Assembly: GCA_965204245.1 (NCBI GenBank)
Contig: CBDBED010000001.1
Span: forward strand, 496,001-560,000
DNA: 64,000 nt
Direction: 5' to 3'
From: JAAXIE01 sp965204245
GTDB lineage: Bacteria > Chloroflexota > Dehalococcoidia > Lucifugimonadales > JAAXIE01
Shown: positions 37,201 to 47,200 of the stretch, one piece after another
Layout: every line of letters starts with the position of its first letter
Position numbering within the stretch: position 1 is the first letter of the stretch
The notes under the pieces: model-generated
Databases searched by the model: none
The model's input: the letters and a program-made list of their open reading frames with translations, nothing else
What the model was told of the DNA's origin: nothing
Translations under genes and position numbers: made by a program

Positions 37201-37997
37201 ATGCCCTCTCCCGCATCTGGTTTGCCCAGAAGGCGGAGGCCATCGACCCCAGTCCCGCTACCAACTCTCCCCGCTTGGATGAGGAGAAGCTGGTGCAATA
37301 CCTCTCCGAACGGGGCTACGACGCGAAGAGACTCTTGGATGACTCGATCATCGGCGAGGCGTCCGAGGCCTGCCTGCGCGTGTGGCTGAAGGAAGAGGCG
37401 GAAGTAGACAGCGCCGGCATGTCTTTCGAGGAGATGCGTGAAGAGGTGGCGCGCCTGCACCGCGACCAGCGCATGGCGCCCCCTATTTTTGGCAAGGTTC
37501 CCCTGTTCGATGGGCGCACAGGCGAGTCCTTCGACCAGCCCGTGGCTGTCGGCTGCATCTATATGCTCAAGCTCATACACCTAGTGGAAGACAAGATCCA
37601 TGCCCGCTCCACCGGACCATACTCGCTAATTACCCAGCAGCCCTTGGGGGGCAAGGCCCAGTTCGGGGGCCAGCGTTTCGGAGAGATGGAGGTGTGGGCC
37701 CTGGAGGCATACAGTGCTGCCCACAACCTGCAGGAGGTGTTGACGGTCAAGTCCGACGACGTGTCGGGAAGAGTGAAAGCCTACGAAGCCATCGTCAAAG
37801 GCGAGGACATCTCGCCTGCTGGGGTACCTGAATCGTTCAACGTCCTCCTCAAGGAGCTCCAGTCGCTGGGACTAGCAGTGGAGTTGCTGAACGAGGATGA
37901 GGAGCAGATGTCCACCTCTATCGATGACTTGGATGACGACGAGCCCGAGCCGATGGAACTGCCCATCGGGGCAGTTCCCGGACTCGACCCTTGTTAA
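34212..37997 (+). CDS. rpoB: RNA polymerase beta subunit
   Basis: About 1261 residues, complete. The rifampicin region reads GGSQLSQFMDQTNPLAEL and then THKRRLSALGPGG, with the residues found in sensitive enzymes. The catalytic-core blocks GYNYEDAI, GDKMAGRHGNKG and GGKAQFGGQRFGEMEVWALEA are intact. The open frame starts at a GTG (34203), but the ATG at 34212 has AAGGAG at the best distance. The tail is acidic (DDLDDDEPEPMEL). rpoC follows after 101 bases in the same direction. The usual upstream ribosomal-protein genes (rplJL) are not here, so the operon is split from them. Confidence 0.97.
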   Translation: MALAPTYSDTGVVPVVKSYARIPQVMEVPYLIQSQLHSFDWFKTDGLRDVYREVSPIQDYTGNKYELSFFDHYFRDPKYTPEQCKEREVTYSASLYVRCSLLMKETGEIKEQEVFMGDIPMMTDNATFIINGAERVVVSQLVRSPGVYFVVQKDLSSDRDLCSAKLIPSRGAWLEFETSYRNVLSVKVDRKRKVSATTFLRALGYASEDELMPIFEDVDTDSVNQYVRSTLDRDPLIEEPEGAFKEEDLREVWAWLRPGDEYDRTKARQIASAQMEFYRRLRPGEPPSLENARLLIRNLFFEPRRYDLGRVGRYKLNNRLALDEAETILTLKDIESVLRTMVRINNGDGMVDDIDHLGNRRVRAVGELVQDQMRVGLLRMERMVKERMTLIDPEQATPQALVNIRPLVASVREFFGGSQLSQFMDQTNPLAELTHKRRLSALGPGGLSRERAGFDVRDVHFSHYGRICPIETPEGPNIGLLSSLSTYARINPLGFIESPYRRVLKELPNDDPELLGRTVQQSFGTGITLKPGSVVRPSDLKKLAALDPQQIAVQPFVSTREEDVVYLTADQEEKHVIAQANVVLNQKNELVRDRVEARFGEKYTEMPPQSVDFMDVSPMQIMSVSASLIPFLEHDDANRALMGSNMQRQSVPLLRPQAPLVGTGIEGQVARDSGQVVLSLASGTVSSVGGNHVSVMDSEGNEHFHRLVNFERSNQSTCLNQRPIVRRGDVVERGDVLADSSSTDQGELALGQNVVVAFMSWEGYNYEDAIILSEDLVKNDYFTSIHIEKYETEARETKLGPEEMTRDITNVGEESLRDLDERGVIRVGAEVGPGDILVGKITPKGETELTAEEKLLRAIFGEKSRDVKDTSLRVPHGERGKVIGVKVMERKNKDDVAPGVNEAVRVWIAQSRKMSVGDKMAGRHGNKGVVARILPVEDMPYLEDGTPVDIILNPIGVPSRMNLGQVLETHLGWASKLLGFRATSPVFDGARDQAIEDALSRIWFAQKAEAIDPSPATNSPRLDEEKLVQYLSERGYDAKRLLDDSIIGEASEACLRVWLKEEAEVDSAGMSFEEMREEVARLHRDQRMAPPIFGKVPLFDGRTGESFDQPVAVGCIYMLKLIHLVEDKIHARSTGPYSLITQQPLGGKAQFGGQRFGEMEVWALEAYSAAHNLQEVLTVKSDDVSGRVKAYEAIVKGEDISPAGVPESFNVLLKELQSLGLAVELLNEDEEQMSTSIDDLDDDEPEPMELPIGAVPGLDPC

Positions 37998-38098
37998 TCG
38001 GGTGAGTAGCAACAGCTTGGATACAGGAAGCAGGACAAGCTTTCCTCCGGCCACGCAATAAAGGACATCAAGGGGAGAGCAACGGGAGAGAATAGTAG

Positions 38099-41000
38099 AT
38101 GGTAGCCATTCGCGATCGATACGAGACCCAGTCGACGGACTTCAATGCCATCCGGATCTCCATAGCTTCGCCGGACCAGATTCGCAGCTGGTCTCACGGC
38201 GAGGTTACCAAGCCCGAGACCATCAACTACCGGACATTGCGTCCGGAAAAGGATGGCCTCTTCTGCGAGCGCATTTTCGGTCCCACCAAGGACTGGGAGT
38301 GTTTCTGTGGCAAATACAAGCGCATACGCTATCGGGGCGTGATTTGCGACCGGTGCGGTGTGGAGGTCACCCGGGCCAAGGTGAGGCGCGAGCGCATGGG
38401 CCATGTGAGTCTAGCGGCTCCGGTAGCCCACATCTGGTTCAGCAAGACTACCCCCAGCCGCCTGGGCCTGTTGCTGGATCTTTCACCCCGCGATTTGGAG
38501 CGGGTTCTCTACTTCGCCCAGTACATTGTCACCTATGTGGACGACGATGCGCGTCAGCAAGCCATCGATGATGAGCAGGACAATCATGACGTCGAAGTTG
38601 CCCGCCAGCGCCAGGAAGTGGAGGCAGCGAAAGCCGTCATACTAGGGTTGGATGGTGGGGCAAACGGCTCCCATGGCGAGTTGGACGGACTGCTGGACGA
38701 CAACGATCCGATTCCCGACGAGGATGACCCCTCGCAGGACGCCCCCAGTCTCACACCCGAAGCTGAGGCCGAAGCAGCCCGCTTGGATGCGGAACTGCAG
38801 CAAAAGGAAGTTTCCCTCAGCAAGGAACTTGAAGAGCGCGTCGACGATTTGAAGACGCTGCGGAAGCATAGGCTCTTGTCCGACAGCCGGTTCCGCGAAC
38901 TGAAGGCGCGATACGGCGATGTGTTCCAAGCCCGCATGGGCGCTGAGGGTATCCTTGATATCCTGCGCACCACCGACCTCGAGGAACTGCGCGAAATCCT
39001 GCATGGGGAGATGCGTTCCAGTTCCGGCCAGCGCCGCAAGAAGGCCATCAAGCGTCTCAAGGTGATTGAGTCCTTCCGGAAGAGCAACAACAAGCCCGAT
39101 TGGATGGTTCTGGAGGTGCTGCCCGTGCTGCCCCCGGAACTGCGCCCCATGGTACAGCTCGATGGCGGTCGGTTCGCCACCAGCGACCTCAATGACCTGT
39201 ACCGTCGAGTCATCAACCGCAACAACCGGCTCCGGCGACTGCTCCAGTTGGGTGCGCCCGACATCATCGTACGCAATGAAAAGCGCATGCTGCAGGAAGC
39301 GGTGGACGCTCTCATCGACAACGGCCGCCGTGGGCGTCCTATCCAAGGCAGCCACAACCACAAGCTCAAGTCCTTGTCCGACCTACTGCGGGGCAAGCAG
39401 GGGCGTTTCCGTCAGAACCTGTTGGGTAAGCGCGTGGACTACAGCGGTCGCTCGGTCATCGTGGTGGGACCTGAACTGCAGATGCACCAGTGTGGCCTGC
39501 CCAAGCGCATGGCCCTAGAGCTTTTCAAGCCCTTCGTCATGCACCGGCTGGTCGTGTTGGGAATCTCCCCCAACATCAAGAGCGCCAAGCGCATGGTGGA
39601 GCGCTCCCGTCCAGAGGTATGGGACATTTTGGAAGAGGTAGTCCGGGACCGTCCCGTGCTGCTGAACCGCGCTCCCACGTTGCACCGCTTGGGCATCCAA
39701 GCCTTCATGCCAGTGCTCATAGAAGGCAGTGCCATTCAGATTCATCCCCTAGTGTGCAGCGCGTTCAACGCCGACTTCGATGGCGACCAGATGGCGGTGC
39801 ATGTGCCCCTGTCCGGCATGGCCGTGGAAGAGGCAAAGAGCACCATGCTCAGCGTGCATAACATGCTCTCCCCTGCTTCCGGCGAGCCGCTGGTGGCCCC
39901 CACTTTGGACATGGTGCTGGGCTGCTATTACCTGACTGACATCCGCACCAATGCCAAGGGCACGGGAATGCGCTTTACCACTTTCGAGGAAGCTCAAGCC
40001 GCGTACGACGCGGGCCACCTCGAGCTGCAAGCGAGAATTCTCGTACGTGACCACGATGAGCCTGAGGGCTGGCGTGAGACCACCTTGGGACGGATGGTTC
40101 TCAATCGGGAATTGCCCGCGGAAGTGGAGCAGCGCAACGGTGTGATGGACAGAGATGGACTCAAGCAGCTTACCAGCGAGTTCTACCGCAAATTGGATCA
40201 TCTGGAAGCCGCTGCTGCCTTGGACAGAATGAAGACGCTAGGCTTTCACTACGCTTCCAGGTCAGGTATCACCATTGGCATGAACGACATCCAAGTGCCT
40301 CTTGGAAAGCGTCAAATCATTGAGGAAGCCAATCGCAAGGTCGCAGAGCACGAAGAGAACTACATGATGGGACTGACGACTGAACAGGAGCGGTATGAGC
40401 GGTCCATCGATGTGTGGACTGAAGCCGGGAAGGGCATGGCAAAGATTGTAGAAGACGAGATGGCCAACTACGGCGGCATAGCAGTGATGGCCAAGTCTGG
40501 CGCCAAGGGAAACATCGCCCAGATCAACCAGATGGCTGGTATGCGGGGCCTTATGAGTAACCCCAAGGGCAACATTATCGAACTGCCCGTCAAGTCATCC
40601 TTCCGAGAGGGCCTGACTACGTTGGAGTACTTCCTCTCCACTCACGGGGCGCGTAAAGGCTTGGCTGATACCGCTCTGCGGACGGCTGATAGCGGCTACC
40701 TTACTAGGCGTCTCATTGATGTGTCCCAAGACGTCATTGTCCTGGAGGAGAACTGCTCTACTACAGAGGGAATCCCAGTCACCCAGCGCTCTACTGACAG
40801 AAACGCTCTCGAATGGTATGAAAGGCTGACTGGCCGGACAGCCGCTCATCCTGTTGTCGACCCTGAAACTGGTGAGATCCTAGTGGACAGCGGTGAGGAA
40901 ATCGGGGAAGAGTCTGTTGACCGTGTCCGCAGGGCCGGTATCGACAGCGTCACTGTCCGTTCTCCTTTGACCTGTGAGGCAAAACGCGGGTTGTGCGAAA

Positions 41001-42289
41001 TGTGCTATGGGCGCATCCCGGCCACGGGGCGTCGGGTGCAGCGAGGTGAAGCTGTGGGCATCATCGCCGCCCAGAGCATCGGCGAGCCGGGCACCCAGCT
41101 CACCATGCGCACTTTCCATACCGGAGGTGTGGCTAGCGTCTCCGATATCACCACAGGTCTACCCAGGGTTGAAGAGCTGTTTGAGGTGAGAATACCCAAG
41201 GGAGCAGCGATACTTGCTGACATCGATGGAGTGGCCACGGTCGACGAGCCGATGGAGGGTCGTCGACTGCGTATCACCTACCGCGAGCAGTATCGCGAGG
41301 ACCACCAACTTCCCAGTGATGCCGACATCCTTGTGGTTGAAGGAGAGTTGGTAGAGGAAGGAATGGTCTTGGCCGCTACCGTCGCATCCGAAGCCACCGA
41401 TAGCGAAGGGCAGGATATCACCGAGTGGACGCCCACAGGGTTCCGAGCGGGAATGAGCGGACGGATCGAATTGGGAAACGGAACCCTCTCGGTGGTGCAC
41501 GAGGAAGTGGAAGAGCGGGATTACCCTCTTCCTGCTTCAGTCCGTCCACTGGTTAAAACGGGTGACGAGGTACAGGCGGGACAACCCTTGACTGCCGGGC
41601 CTCTTAATCCCCACGACATCCTCCGCATCCGTGGAAGCGAGGAGCTACAACGCTACTTGGTGGAGGAGGTCCAGAAGGTCTATCGTGACCAAGGAGTGAG
41701 CATCCACGACAAGCACATCGAAGTGATACTTCGCCAGATGCTGCGCCGTGTTCAAGTCGAAAGCCCGGGAGATACCGACCTAATCCCGCAGCAAACGGTG
41801 GACCGGTTCGAATTCCGCGCCAAGAACGCCATGATGCTGGCCGAGGGTGGCGAGCCTGCTACTGCCAAGCCGGTACTGCTCGGAATCACCCGTGCCTCCC
41901 TGCTTACGGATAGCTTCCTAGCTGCCGCTTCCTTCCAAGAGACAACTAGGGTGTTGACCGAGGCGGTGGTCAGTGGGGCCCGTGACCGGTTGCAGGGCTT
42001 GAAGGAGAACGTGATTATCGGGCGTCTGATACCCGCGAGGGTTGAAGCCTTCAAGGAAAAGCCCTTGGCCTTGGACACGGATGTGCAAGATGCCATCCTT
42101 CCTCCCGACTGGTTGTCGGAGGAACTGGGCTATGCCAACCGTCATGTTGAGGACAGTGAAGAGGGATTTGAGCCCGCAACGGCGGAAGACCTGACGGACC
42201 AGTTATTCGCGCTGCCCGATTCTGACGATGCGGATGATGAACCAGCAGGTTCGGGGCAGGAGGAAGAGGGCGACTCCCCCCTCGAGTAG
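38099..42289 (+). CDS. rpoC: RNA polymerase beta' subunit
   Basis: 1396 residues, complete. The N-terminal zinc-binding Cys cluster (CFCGKYKRIRYRGVICDRCG), the active-site NADFDGDQMAVH that holds the catalytic Mg2+, the bridge and trigger helices (GLMSNPKG and MRTFHTGGVAS), and the second Zn site (CEAKRGLCEMCYG) are all present. Residues about 165-250 form an acidic, low-complexity insert (DDNDPIPDEDDPSQD) before a coiled coil. The ATG at 38099 follows GGGAGAG. A clear terminator closes the operon at 42321. Confidence 0.97.
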   Translation: MVAIRDRYETQSTDFNAIRISIASPDQIRSWSHGEVTKPETINYRTLRPEKDGLFCERIFGPTKDWECFCGKYKRIRYRGVICDRCGVEVTRAKVRRERMGHVSLAAPVAHIWFSKTTPSRLGLLLDLSPRDLERVLYFAQYIVTYVDDDARQQAIDDEQDNHDVEVARQRQEVEAAKAVILGLDGGANGSHGELDGLLDDNDPIPDEDDPSQDAPSLTPEAEAEAARLDAELQQKEVSLSKELEERVDDLKTLRKHRLLSDSRFRELKARYGDVFQARMGAEGILDILRTTDLEELREILHGEMRSSSGQRRKKAIKRLKVIESFRKSNNKPDWMVLEVLPVLPPELRPMVQLDGGRFATSDLNDLYRRVINRNNRLRRLLQLGAPDIIVRNEKRMLQEAVDALIDNGRRGRPIQGSHNHKLKSLSDLLRGKQGRFRQNLLGKRVDYSGRSVIVVGPELQMHQCGLPKRMALELFKPFVMHRLVVLGISPNIKSAKRMVERSRPEVWDILEEVVRDRPVLLNRAPTLHRLGIQAFMPVLIEGSAIQIHPLVCSAFNADFDGDQMAVHVPLSGMAVEEAKSTMLSVHNMLSPASGEPLVAPTLDMVLGCYYLTDIRTNAKGTGMRFTTFEEAQAAYDAGHLELQARILVRDHDEPEGWRETTLGRMVLNRELPAEVEQRNGVMDRDGLKQLTSEFYRKLDHLEAAAALDRMKTLGFHYASRSGITIGMNDIQVPLGKRQIIEEANRKVAEHEENYMMGLTTEQERYERSIDVWTEAGKGMAKIVEDEMANYGGIAVMAKSGAKGNIAQINQMAGMRGLMSNPKGNIIELPVKSSFREGLTTLEYFLSTHGARKGLADTALRTADSGYLTRRLIDVSQDVIVLEENCSTTEGIPVTQRSTDRNALEWYERLTGRTAAHPVVDPETGEILVDSGEEIGEESVDRVRRAGIDSVTVRSPLTCEAKRGLCEMCYGRIPATGRRVQRGEAVGIIAAQSIGEPGTQLTMRTFHTGGVASVSDITTGLPRVEELFEVRIPKGAAILADIDGVATVDEPMEGRRLRITYREQYREDHQLPSDADILVVEGELVEEGMVLAATVASEATDSEGQDITEWTPTGFRAGMSGRIELGNGTLSVVHEEVEERDYPLPASVRPLVKTGDEVQAGQPLTAGPLNPHDILRIRGSEELQRYLVEEVQKVYRDQGVSIHDKHIEVILRQMLRRVQVESPGDTDLIPQQTVDRFEFRAKNAMMLAEGGEPATAKPVLLGITRASLLTDSFLAAASFQETTRVLTEAVVSGARDRLQGLKENVIIGRLIPARVEAFKEKPLALDTDVQDAILPPDWLSEELGYANRHVEDSEEGFEPATAEDLTDQLFALPDSDDADDEPAGSGQEEEGDSPLE

Positions 42290-42320
42290 CCCCGTAATAG
42301 CCCTTTCCAATAAAGCAATA

Positions 42321-42353
42321 AAGTGCCCGCCGACGATCCGTTAGCGGGCACTT
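42321..42353 (+). terminator. Intrinsic terminator of rpoBC
   Basis: Perfect 10-base stem AAGTGCCCGC (42321-42330) with GCGGGCACTT (42344-42353), a 13-base loop, then CTCTT. It lies 32 bases after the rpoC stop and 57 bases before pyrD. Confidence 0.8.
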
Positions 42354-42409
42354 CTCTTGACCATATATGGTAGTCTATCGGGAAACAAGCGCAACATGGG
42401 GGGACAGCA

Positions 42410-43459
42410 ATGCTGGCAACCGATCAGTCGGCCCTCACAGTAGACTTGGCCCCCGGTCATCCCCGGGGGCTTCGTTTGCTCAGTCCGGTGATGATCGCAT
42501 CCGGTACCTTCGGCTGGGACGGATACGGACTCGGATTTGATGAAGGCCCGGGCGTGCCCGGCATGTTGGACCTGAGTCGACTCGGGGCAGTTACTGCCAA
42601 GACCGTCACCATGCGCCCACGCGCAGGCAATCCCGAGCCCCGCTGGTATCCCCATTCATGGAGACGGGTTCCAGCGGAACTACAGCGTCTCCGCTCCGAA
42701 GGCTTGATAGACTCCCAGATGGCTGACCGTCTGACAGAGGTCACGCTTCTCAATTCCATAGGGCTGACCAATCCAGGCATAGAGGCCGCTTTGCGGGACC
42801 ACGCCCCCATTTGGGCCCAGTGGGAGGTCCCCATAGTTCTCAGCATCGCTGGAGAGACGGTGGAAGAGTTCGGATACATGGCCGGCCTCATCGGCGATAC
42901 CCCAGGCATAGAGGCAGTGGAACTAAATCTTAGTTGCCCAAACGTGGATCACGGAGCATCCTATGCCTTGAGCACTGAGCTTACCCGCGAAACCGTCGCG
43001 CGCGTGAGGGCCAATACCGATCTTCCAGTGCTGGCCAAACTGGCCCCCAATGTGCCCGACATCGTTCCGATTGCACTGGCGGCCGAAGAGGCCGGCGCGG
43101 ATGCCTTGACCATCTGCAATACCATACCGGCCATGGCCATTGACACCGAAACGAGGAGACCCGTCCTAGGAGCAGTCACCGGAGGTATCTCCGGCCCGGG
43201 ATTGCACCCGGTAGCGGTTGCTCTGGTGTACAACGTGGCTCCCAGGGTGAGTATTCCTATTGTTGGTGTGGGCGGTGTATACACTGCAGAGCATGCCATT
43301 GAGTTTATTCTGGCAGGCGCGACGGCAGTACAGGTCGGCAGCGCCAACTTAGTCGACTTCTGGACCCCCTTGGATGTGGCGGAAGGCATCGTCGAGTACA
43401 TGGCTAAGCGCGATATCCAACATGTAGGCGAATTACGCGGCCAATTGGTGTTATCCTGA
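42410..43459 (+). CDS. pyrD: Dihydroorotate dehydrogenase, class 1
   Basis: 349 residues. The FMN-binding beta/alpha barrel is recognisable: PVMIASGTFGW, AVTAKTVTMRPRAGNP, the catalytic Cys in VELNLSCPN (class 1 enzymes use Cys as base), KLAPNVPDI, and GVGGVYTAEHAIEFILAGA at the phosphate site. The enzyme oxidises dihydroorotate to orotate in pyrimidine synthesis. A Cys base suggests class 1B, which normally pairs with the iron-sulfur flavoprotein PyrK; no pyrK is in this window. The N terminus is some 15 residues longer than usual. It lies just after the rpoC terminator with a palindrome CCATATATGG (42361-42370) in between. Confidence 0.92.
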   Translation: MLATDQSALTVDLAPGHPRGLRLLSPVMIASGTFGWDGYGLGFDEGPGVPGMLDLSRLGAVTAKTVTMRPRAGNPEPRWYPHSWRRVPAELQRLRSEGLIDSQMADRLTEVTLLNSIGLTNPGIEAALRDHAPIWAQWEVPIVLSIAGETVEEFGYMAGLIGDTPGIEAVELNLSCPNVDHGASYALSTELTRETVARVRANTDLPVLAKLAPNVPDIVPIALAAEEAGADALTICNTIPAMAIDTETRRPVLGAVTGGISGPGLHPVAVALVYNVAPRVSIPIVGVGGVYTAEHAIEFILAGATAVQVGSANLVDFWTPLDVAEGIVEYMAKRDIQHVGELRGQLVLS

Positions 43460-43520
43460 CCTAATGGATTGGTCAATATCGAAAAAACTGTTTTGACATC
43501 CCTATCTCCTACCGCTTTCA

Positions 43521-44219
43521 ATGCCCAGTAACTCCCCTTGGCTATTCCCACACAGTACGGGCGAGGGTTGGGCATTGAACGGTCCCCTAGCCGACAGTCG
43601 TAAGGAACGTCTGGTCAATAGTGCCAAGCGGGCCTTTGCCAACGGCGGTTACTCCGCCACAAGCGTTTCGAGTATTGTGCTTGAAGCAGGCGTAGCACGG
43701 GGCACCTTCTATCAGCACTTCGATAACAAACTGCACCTGTTCGAGAGCATCCTTGACGCATTCCTGCAGGACTTGGAGGAGCGGGTCAGGCCCATTACCT
43801 TGGGTCCCGCCTCCGCGTCTCCCTTGGTCCAGATTGAGGATAACATCACCCGGGTCTTGGAATTGATGCTGCGGGAGCGTGACCTCACCCGGATATTCAT
43901 GCAGAACACGAACTCTTTCGACCCGACAGTGCAGCGACGGTTGGAGGACCTGTACCAGCAGATAGCCGGTATGATTCAGCGTGCTCTGACCGTGGGCATG
44001 GCCATGAAACTGGTGCGTGACTGCGACACCCGTCTCACAGCGTATTCCATCATCGGTGCGGTCAAGGAGGTCATCTTCCAGTTGATGGCCTCGGAAGAAC
44101 CTCATCCGCCTGTCGAGACCATCGCCCGGGGACTCGTTGAATTCGGTGTGGGCGGCATTTTGGCTAGCCCATACGCGTCCCTCTCAGCCCCGGCCCTTGT
44201 GCCTGCGCCCGCCCAATAG
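43521..44219 (+). CDS. TetR family transcriptional regulator
   Basis: 232 residues. The helix-turn-helix is typical: KERLVNSAKRAFANGGY, SATSVSSIVLEAGVARGTFYQHF and NKLHLFESI. The C-terminal ligand domain is unassigned. It lies 34 bases before the CoA-dehydratase activase gene on the same strand and probably controls that block, perhaps in response to an acyl-CoA. The frame opens at ATG 43521, but a TTG at 43575 (residue 19) has a GAGGG eight bases before it and gives the usual short arm before the HTH. Both starts are possible. A TTGACA at 43493 would favour the later one. Confidence 0.88.
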   Translation: MPSNSPWLFPHSTGEGWALNGPLADSRKERLVNSAKRAFANGGYSATSVSSIVLEAGVARGTFYQHFDNKLHLFESILDAFLQDLEERVRPITLGPASASPLVQIEDNITRVLELMLRERDLTRIFMQNTNSFDPTVQRRLEDLYQQIAGMIQRALTVGMAMKLVRDCDTRLTAYSIIGAVKEVIFQLMASEEPHPPVETIARGLVEFGVGGILASPYASLSAPALVPAPAQ

Positions 44220-44252
44220 ACTCCTGACTACCAAGGAGGCCATTGAAACGAC

Positions 44253-47200
44253 ATGACGTACGACAACTTGATGATTGGCTTGGACGTAGGCTCAACCACC
44301 GTCAAGGCGGTGGTCATGGACGCTGCCACCGATGAAATCCTGTGGAAGGACTACGAGCGTCACCAGACCCGCCAGCCGGAAAAAGTGCATGAGTTCATGC
44401 AGCGCATTCAAGCCGAATTTCCGCTGCCCAGCGACAAGATGCGCATCTTCATCACCGGCAGCGGTGGCACCATGCTCAAGGACTACATCGGTGCCAAGTT
44501 CGTTCAAGAGGTCAACGCGGTATCCCTAGCCGTGGAACACCTGTATCCCGATGCCGGCTCCGTCATCGAACTCGGTGGCCAGGACGCCAAGATCATCATC
44601 TGGCTCACCGACCCCGAAACCGGGGCCAAGCGCAAGGTCCCCAGCATGAACGATAAGTGCGCCGGCGGCACTGGCGCCGTCATCGATAAAATCAACGCCA
44701 AGCTGCGCCTCAGTGGCGAAGAACTACGATCCCTCCCCTATTTTGGAGTCAAGCTCCATCCCGTAGCGGGCAAGTGCGGCGTCTTCGCCGAGACCGACAT
44801 CAACGGTCTCCAGAAAAATGGCGTCCCCGGCGACCAACTCATGGCCTCCCTGTTCGAGGCCATCGTGCAACAGAACCTCAGCGTCCTCACCCGTGGAAAT
44901 ACCCTCCGTCCCCAAGTCCTCCTGCTGGGAGGGCCCAACACCTTCATCCCTGCCCTCCGCGACTGCTGGCGGGGCAACATTCCCAAGATCTGGGAAGAAC
45001 GCAACTTCCCTCTCCCCGATGGCATCGACCCCAAGGACCTCATCGTCGTTCCCGACAACGCCCAATACTACGCTGCCATCGGTTCCGTCCTGTACGGCAA
45101 GACGGAAGACCCCGACATCGGCATCTACAAGGGCACCAAAGAACTGGAGGACTTCATCGAGGTCGGCCGCACCAAGATGCGAGAGGCCTCGGGCGACGTG
45201 GGTCTCTCCCGCAGTCCTGATGAACTGGACGAGTTCAAGAAGCTGTTTGCAACCGCCCCTTGGGAACCAGCCATATTCGAACACGGCGAGACGGTGGAGG
45301 CCTTCGTTGGCATCGACGGCGGCTCCACCTCCACCAAGGGCGTCCTCATGGACCGCGACGGCAAGCTGCTGGGCAAGGCCTACCAACTTTCCAAGGGCAA
45401 TCCCCTAGCCGATACCCAAGACATCCTCGCCGAACTCCGCAGTTTCGTGGAAGACCAAGGCGCCACCCTCAAAGTGGCAGGCGTCGGTACCACCGGCTAC
45501 GCAAAGGACATGCTGAAGGAGTCATTGGATGCCGATGTAGCTATCGTCGAGACCGTAGCCCACACCAAGTCGGCCATGCACTACTACAACGATGTCGACG
45601 TAATCGTCGACGTGGGCGGACAGGACATCAAGGTCATCGTCTCAAGAACGGCAAGGTCAAGGACTTCAAGATAAACACCCAGTGCTCGGCCGGCAACGGC
45701 TACTTCCTGCAGAGCACGGCCGCCAAGTTCGGCCACTCCGTCGCTGAATATGCCGATGTCGCATTCGACGCCGACCGCCTCCCGGTTTTCGGCTACGGCT
45801 GCGCCGTGTTCATGGAGACGGACATCGTCAACTTCCAGCAGTTGGGCTGGGAGGAAAAAGAAATCATGGCAGGTCTCGCCAAGGTCCTGCCCAAGAACAT
45901 CTGGCTCTACGTGGTCGCTGAACCCAACCTGAGCAAGTTCGGCACCAACTTCGTCCTACAAGGAGGCACCCAGCACAATCTCGCTGCGGTCAAGTCCCAG
46001 TACGACTTCATCAAGTCCAAGGTGCCCGGCGCCAGCATCCGGGTACACCAGTTCACTGGCGAGAGCGGTGCCATCGGCGCAGCCCTGGAAGCCATACGCG
46101 TGGCCTCTGAGAACGACTCCAGTTTCATCGGCCTGTCCGCCGCTGAGACCCTCGAATTCACCGCCACCCGTGACGAGTCCACCCGCTGCAACTTCTGCAA
46201 GAACAAGTGCCTCCGCACCTACATTGATACCAAGACGCCCCAGGGCGAGTCCCGTCGTTTCATCATTGCCACCTGCGAAAAGGGCAGCGTGGAAAAGATG
46301 GAGGACATGAAGGTCATCAAGGCCCGCCTTGATGAAATCAAGAAAGCCAACCCCAACTTCGTCGAAAAAGCATCCGTCGAGGCCTTCCGCAGCTTTGGTG
46401 CACCCAAGGTGAGCACCCTCCGCGAGGCCGACGACGAAGCGGAGACGGACACTCCCAGTTCCAAGGGAATCCGGTCCCTGTTCCAGCGTCGCAAGGAGGC
46501 GCAGACGGTCGCCGCCCCACCCCGGATATCCGACGAAGTGCGGGAGATGCGGTCGTCCATCAAGATAGGTATCCCAAGGGTGCTCAACATGTACAGCACC
46601 ACTCCCTTCTTCAGTGCTTACCTCGAAGCAGTCGGAGTCCACTTCCGCAACATCGTCTACTCCGACTATACCGACCCCCAGATGTGGTTCCGTGGCTCCC
46701 GGCGTGGCTCCATCGACCAGTGCTTCCCCAGCAAGGTATCCATCGCCCACATCCACAACCTCATCTTCGACAAGAAAGAGAAGGACAAGCCCGACGTCAT
46801 CTTCTTCCCCATCATCCAGAAGCTGCGCTCCGAGCTTGCCAACACGGTAGACAGCGCTGCCTGCCCCACCGTCTCCATCTCCCCCGAGGTGGTGAAGGCC
46901 GCCTTCACTCGCGAGGGCGATGTCTTTGCCGAGAACGGCATCCACTACATGTGCCCCTCCTTCGACATGAAGGACTGGAAGCTGTTCCAGTTGCAGATGT
47001 ACCAGACCTTCAACGAACTCCTCCAAGTGACCCCGGAAGAAAACGAAGAGGCCATGGACATCGCCTACAAGGTATGGCGTTCCTATTTCGAGGTCTCCCT
47101 GCGCCAAGAGTCTCGGAAGGTTCTGGACCAACTCGAAGCCGAAGGTCGCGTCGGCGTGGTCCTGCTGGGCCGGCCCTACCATAACGACCCCGGCCTGAAT

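Noticed and set aside
42361..42370. Palindrome CCATATATGG before pyrD as an operator
   Set aside because: A single 10-base palindrome without a known regulator or second copy is too little evidence.
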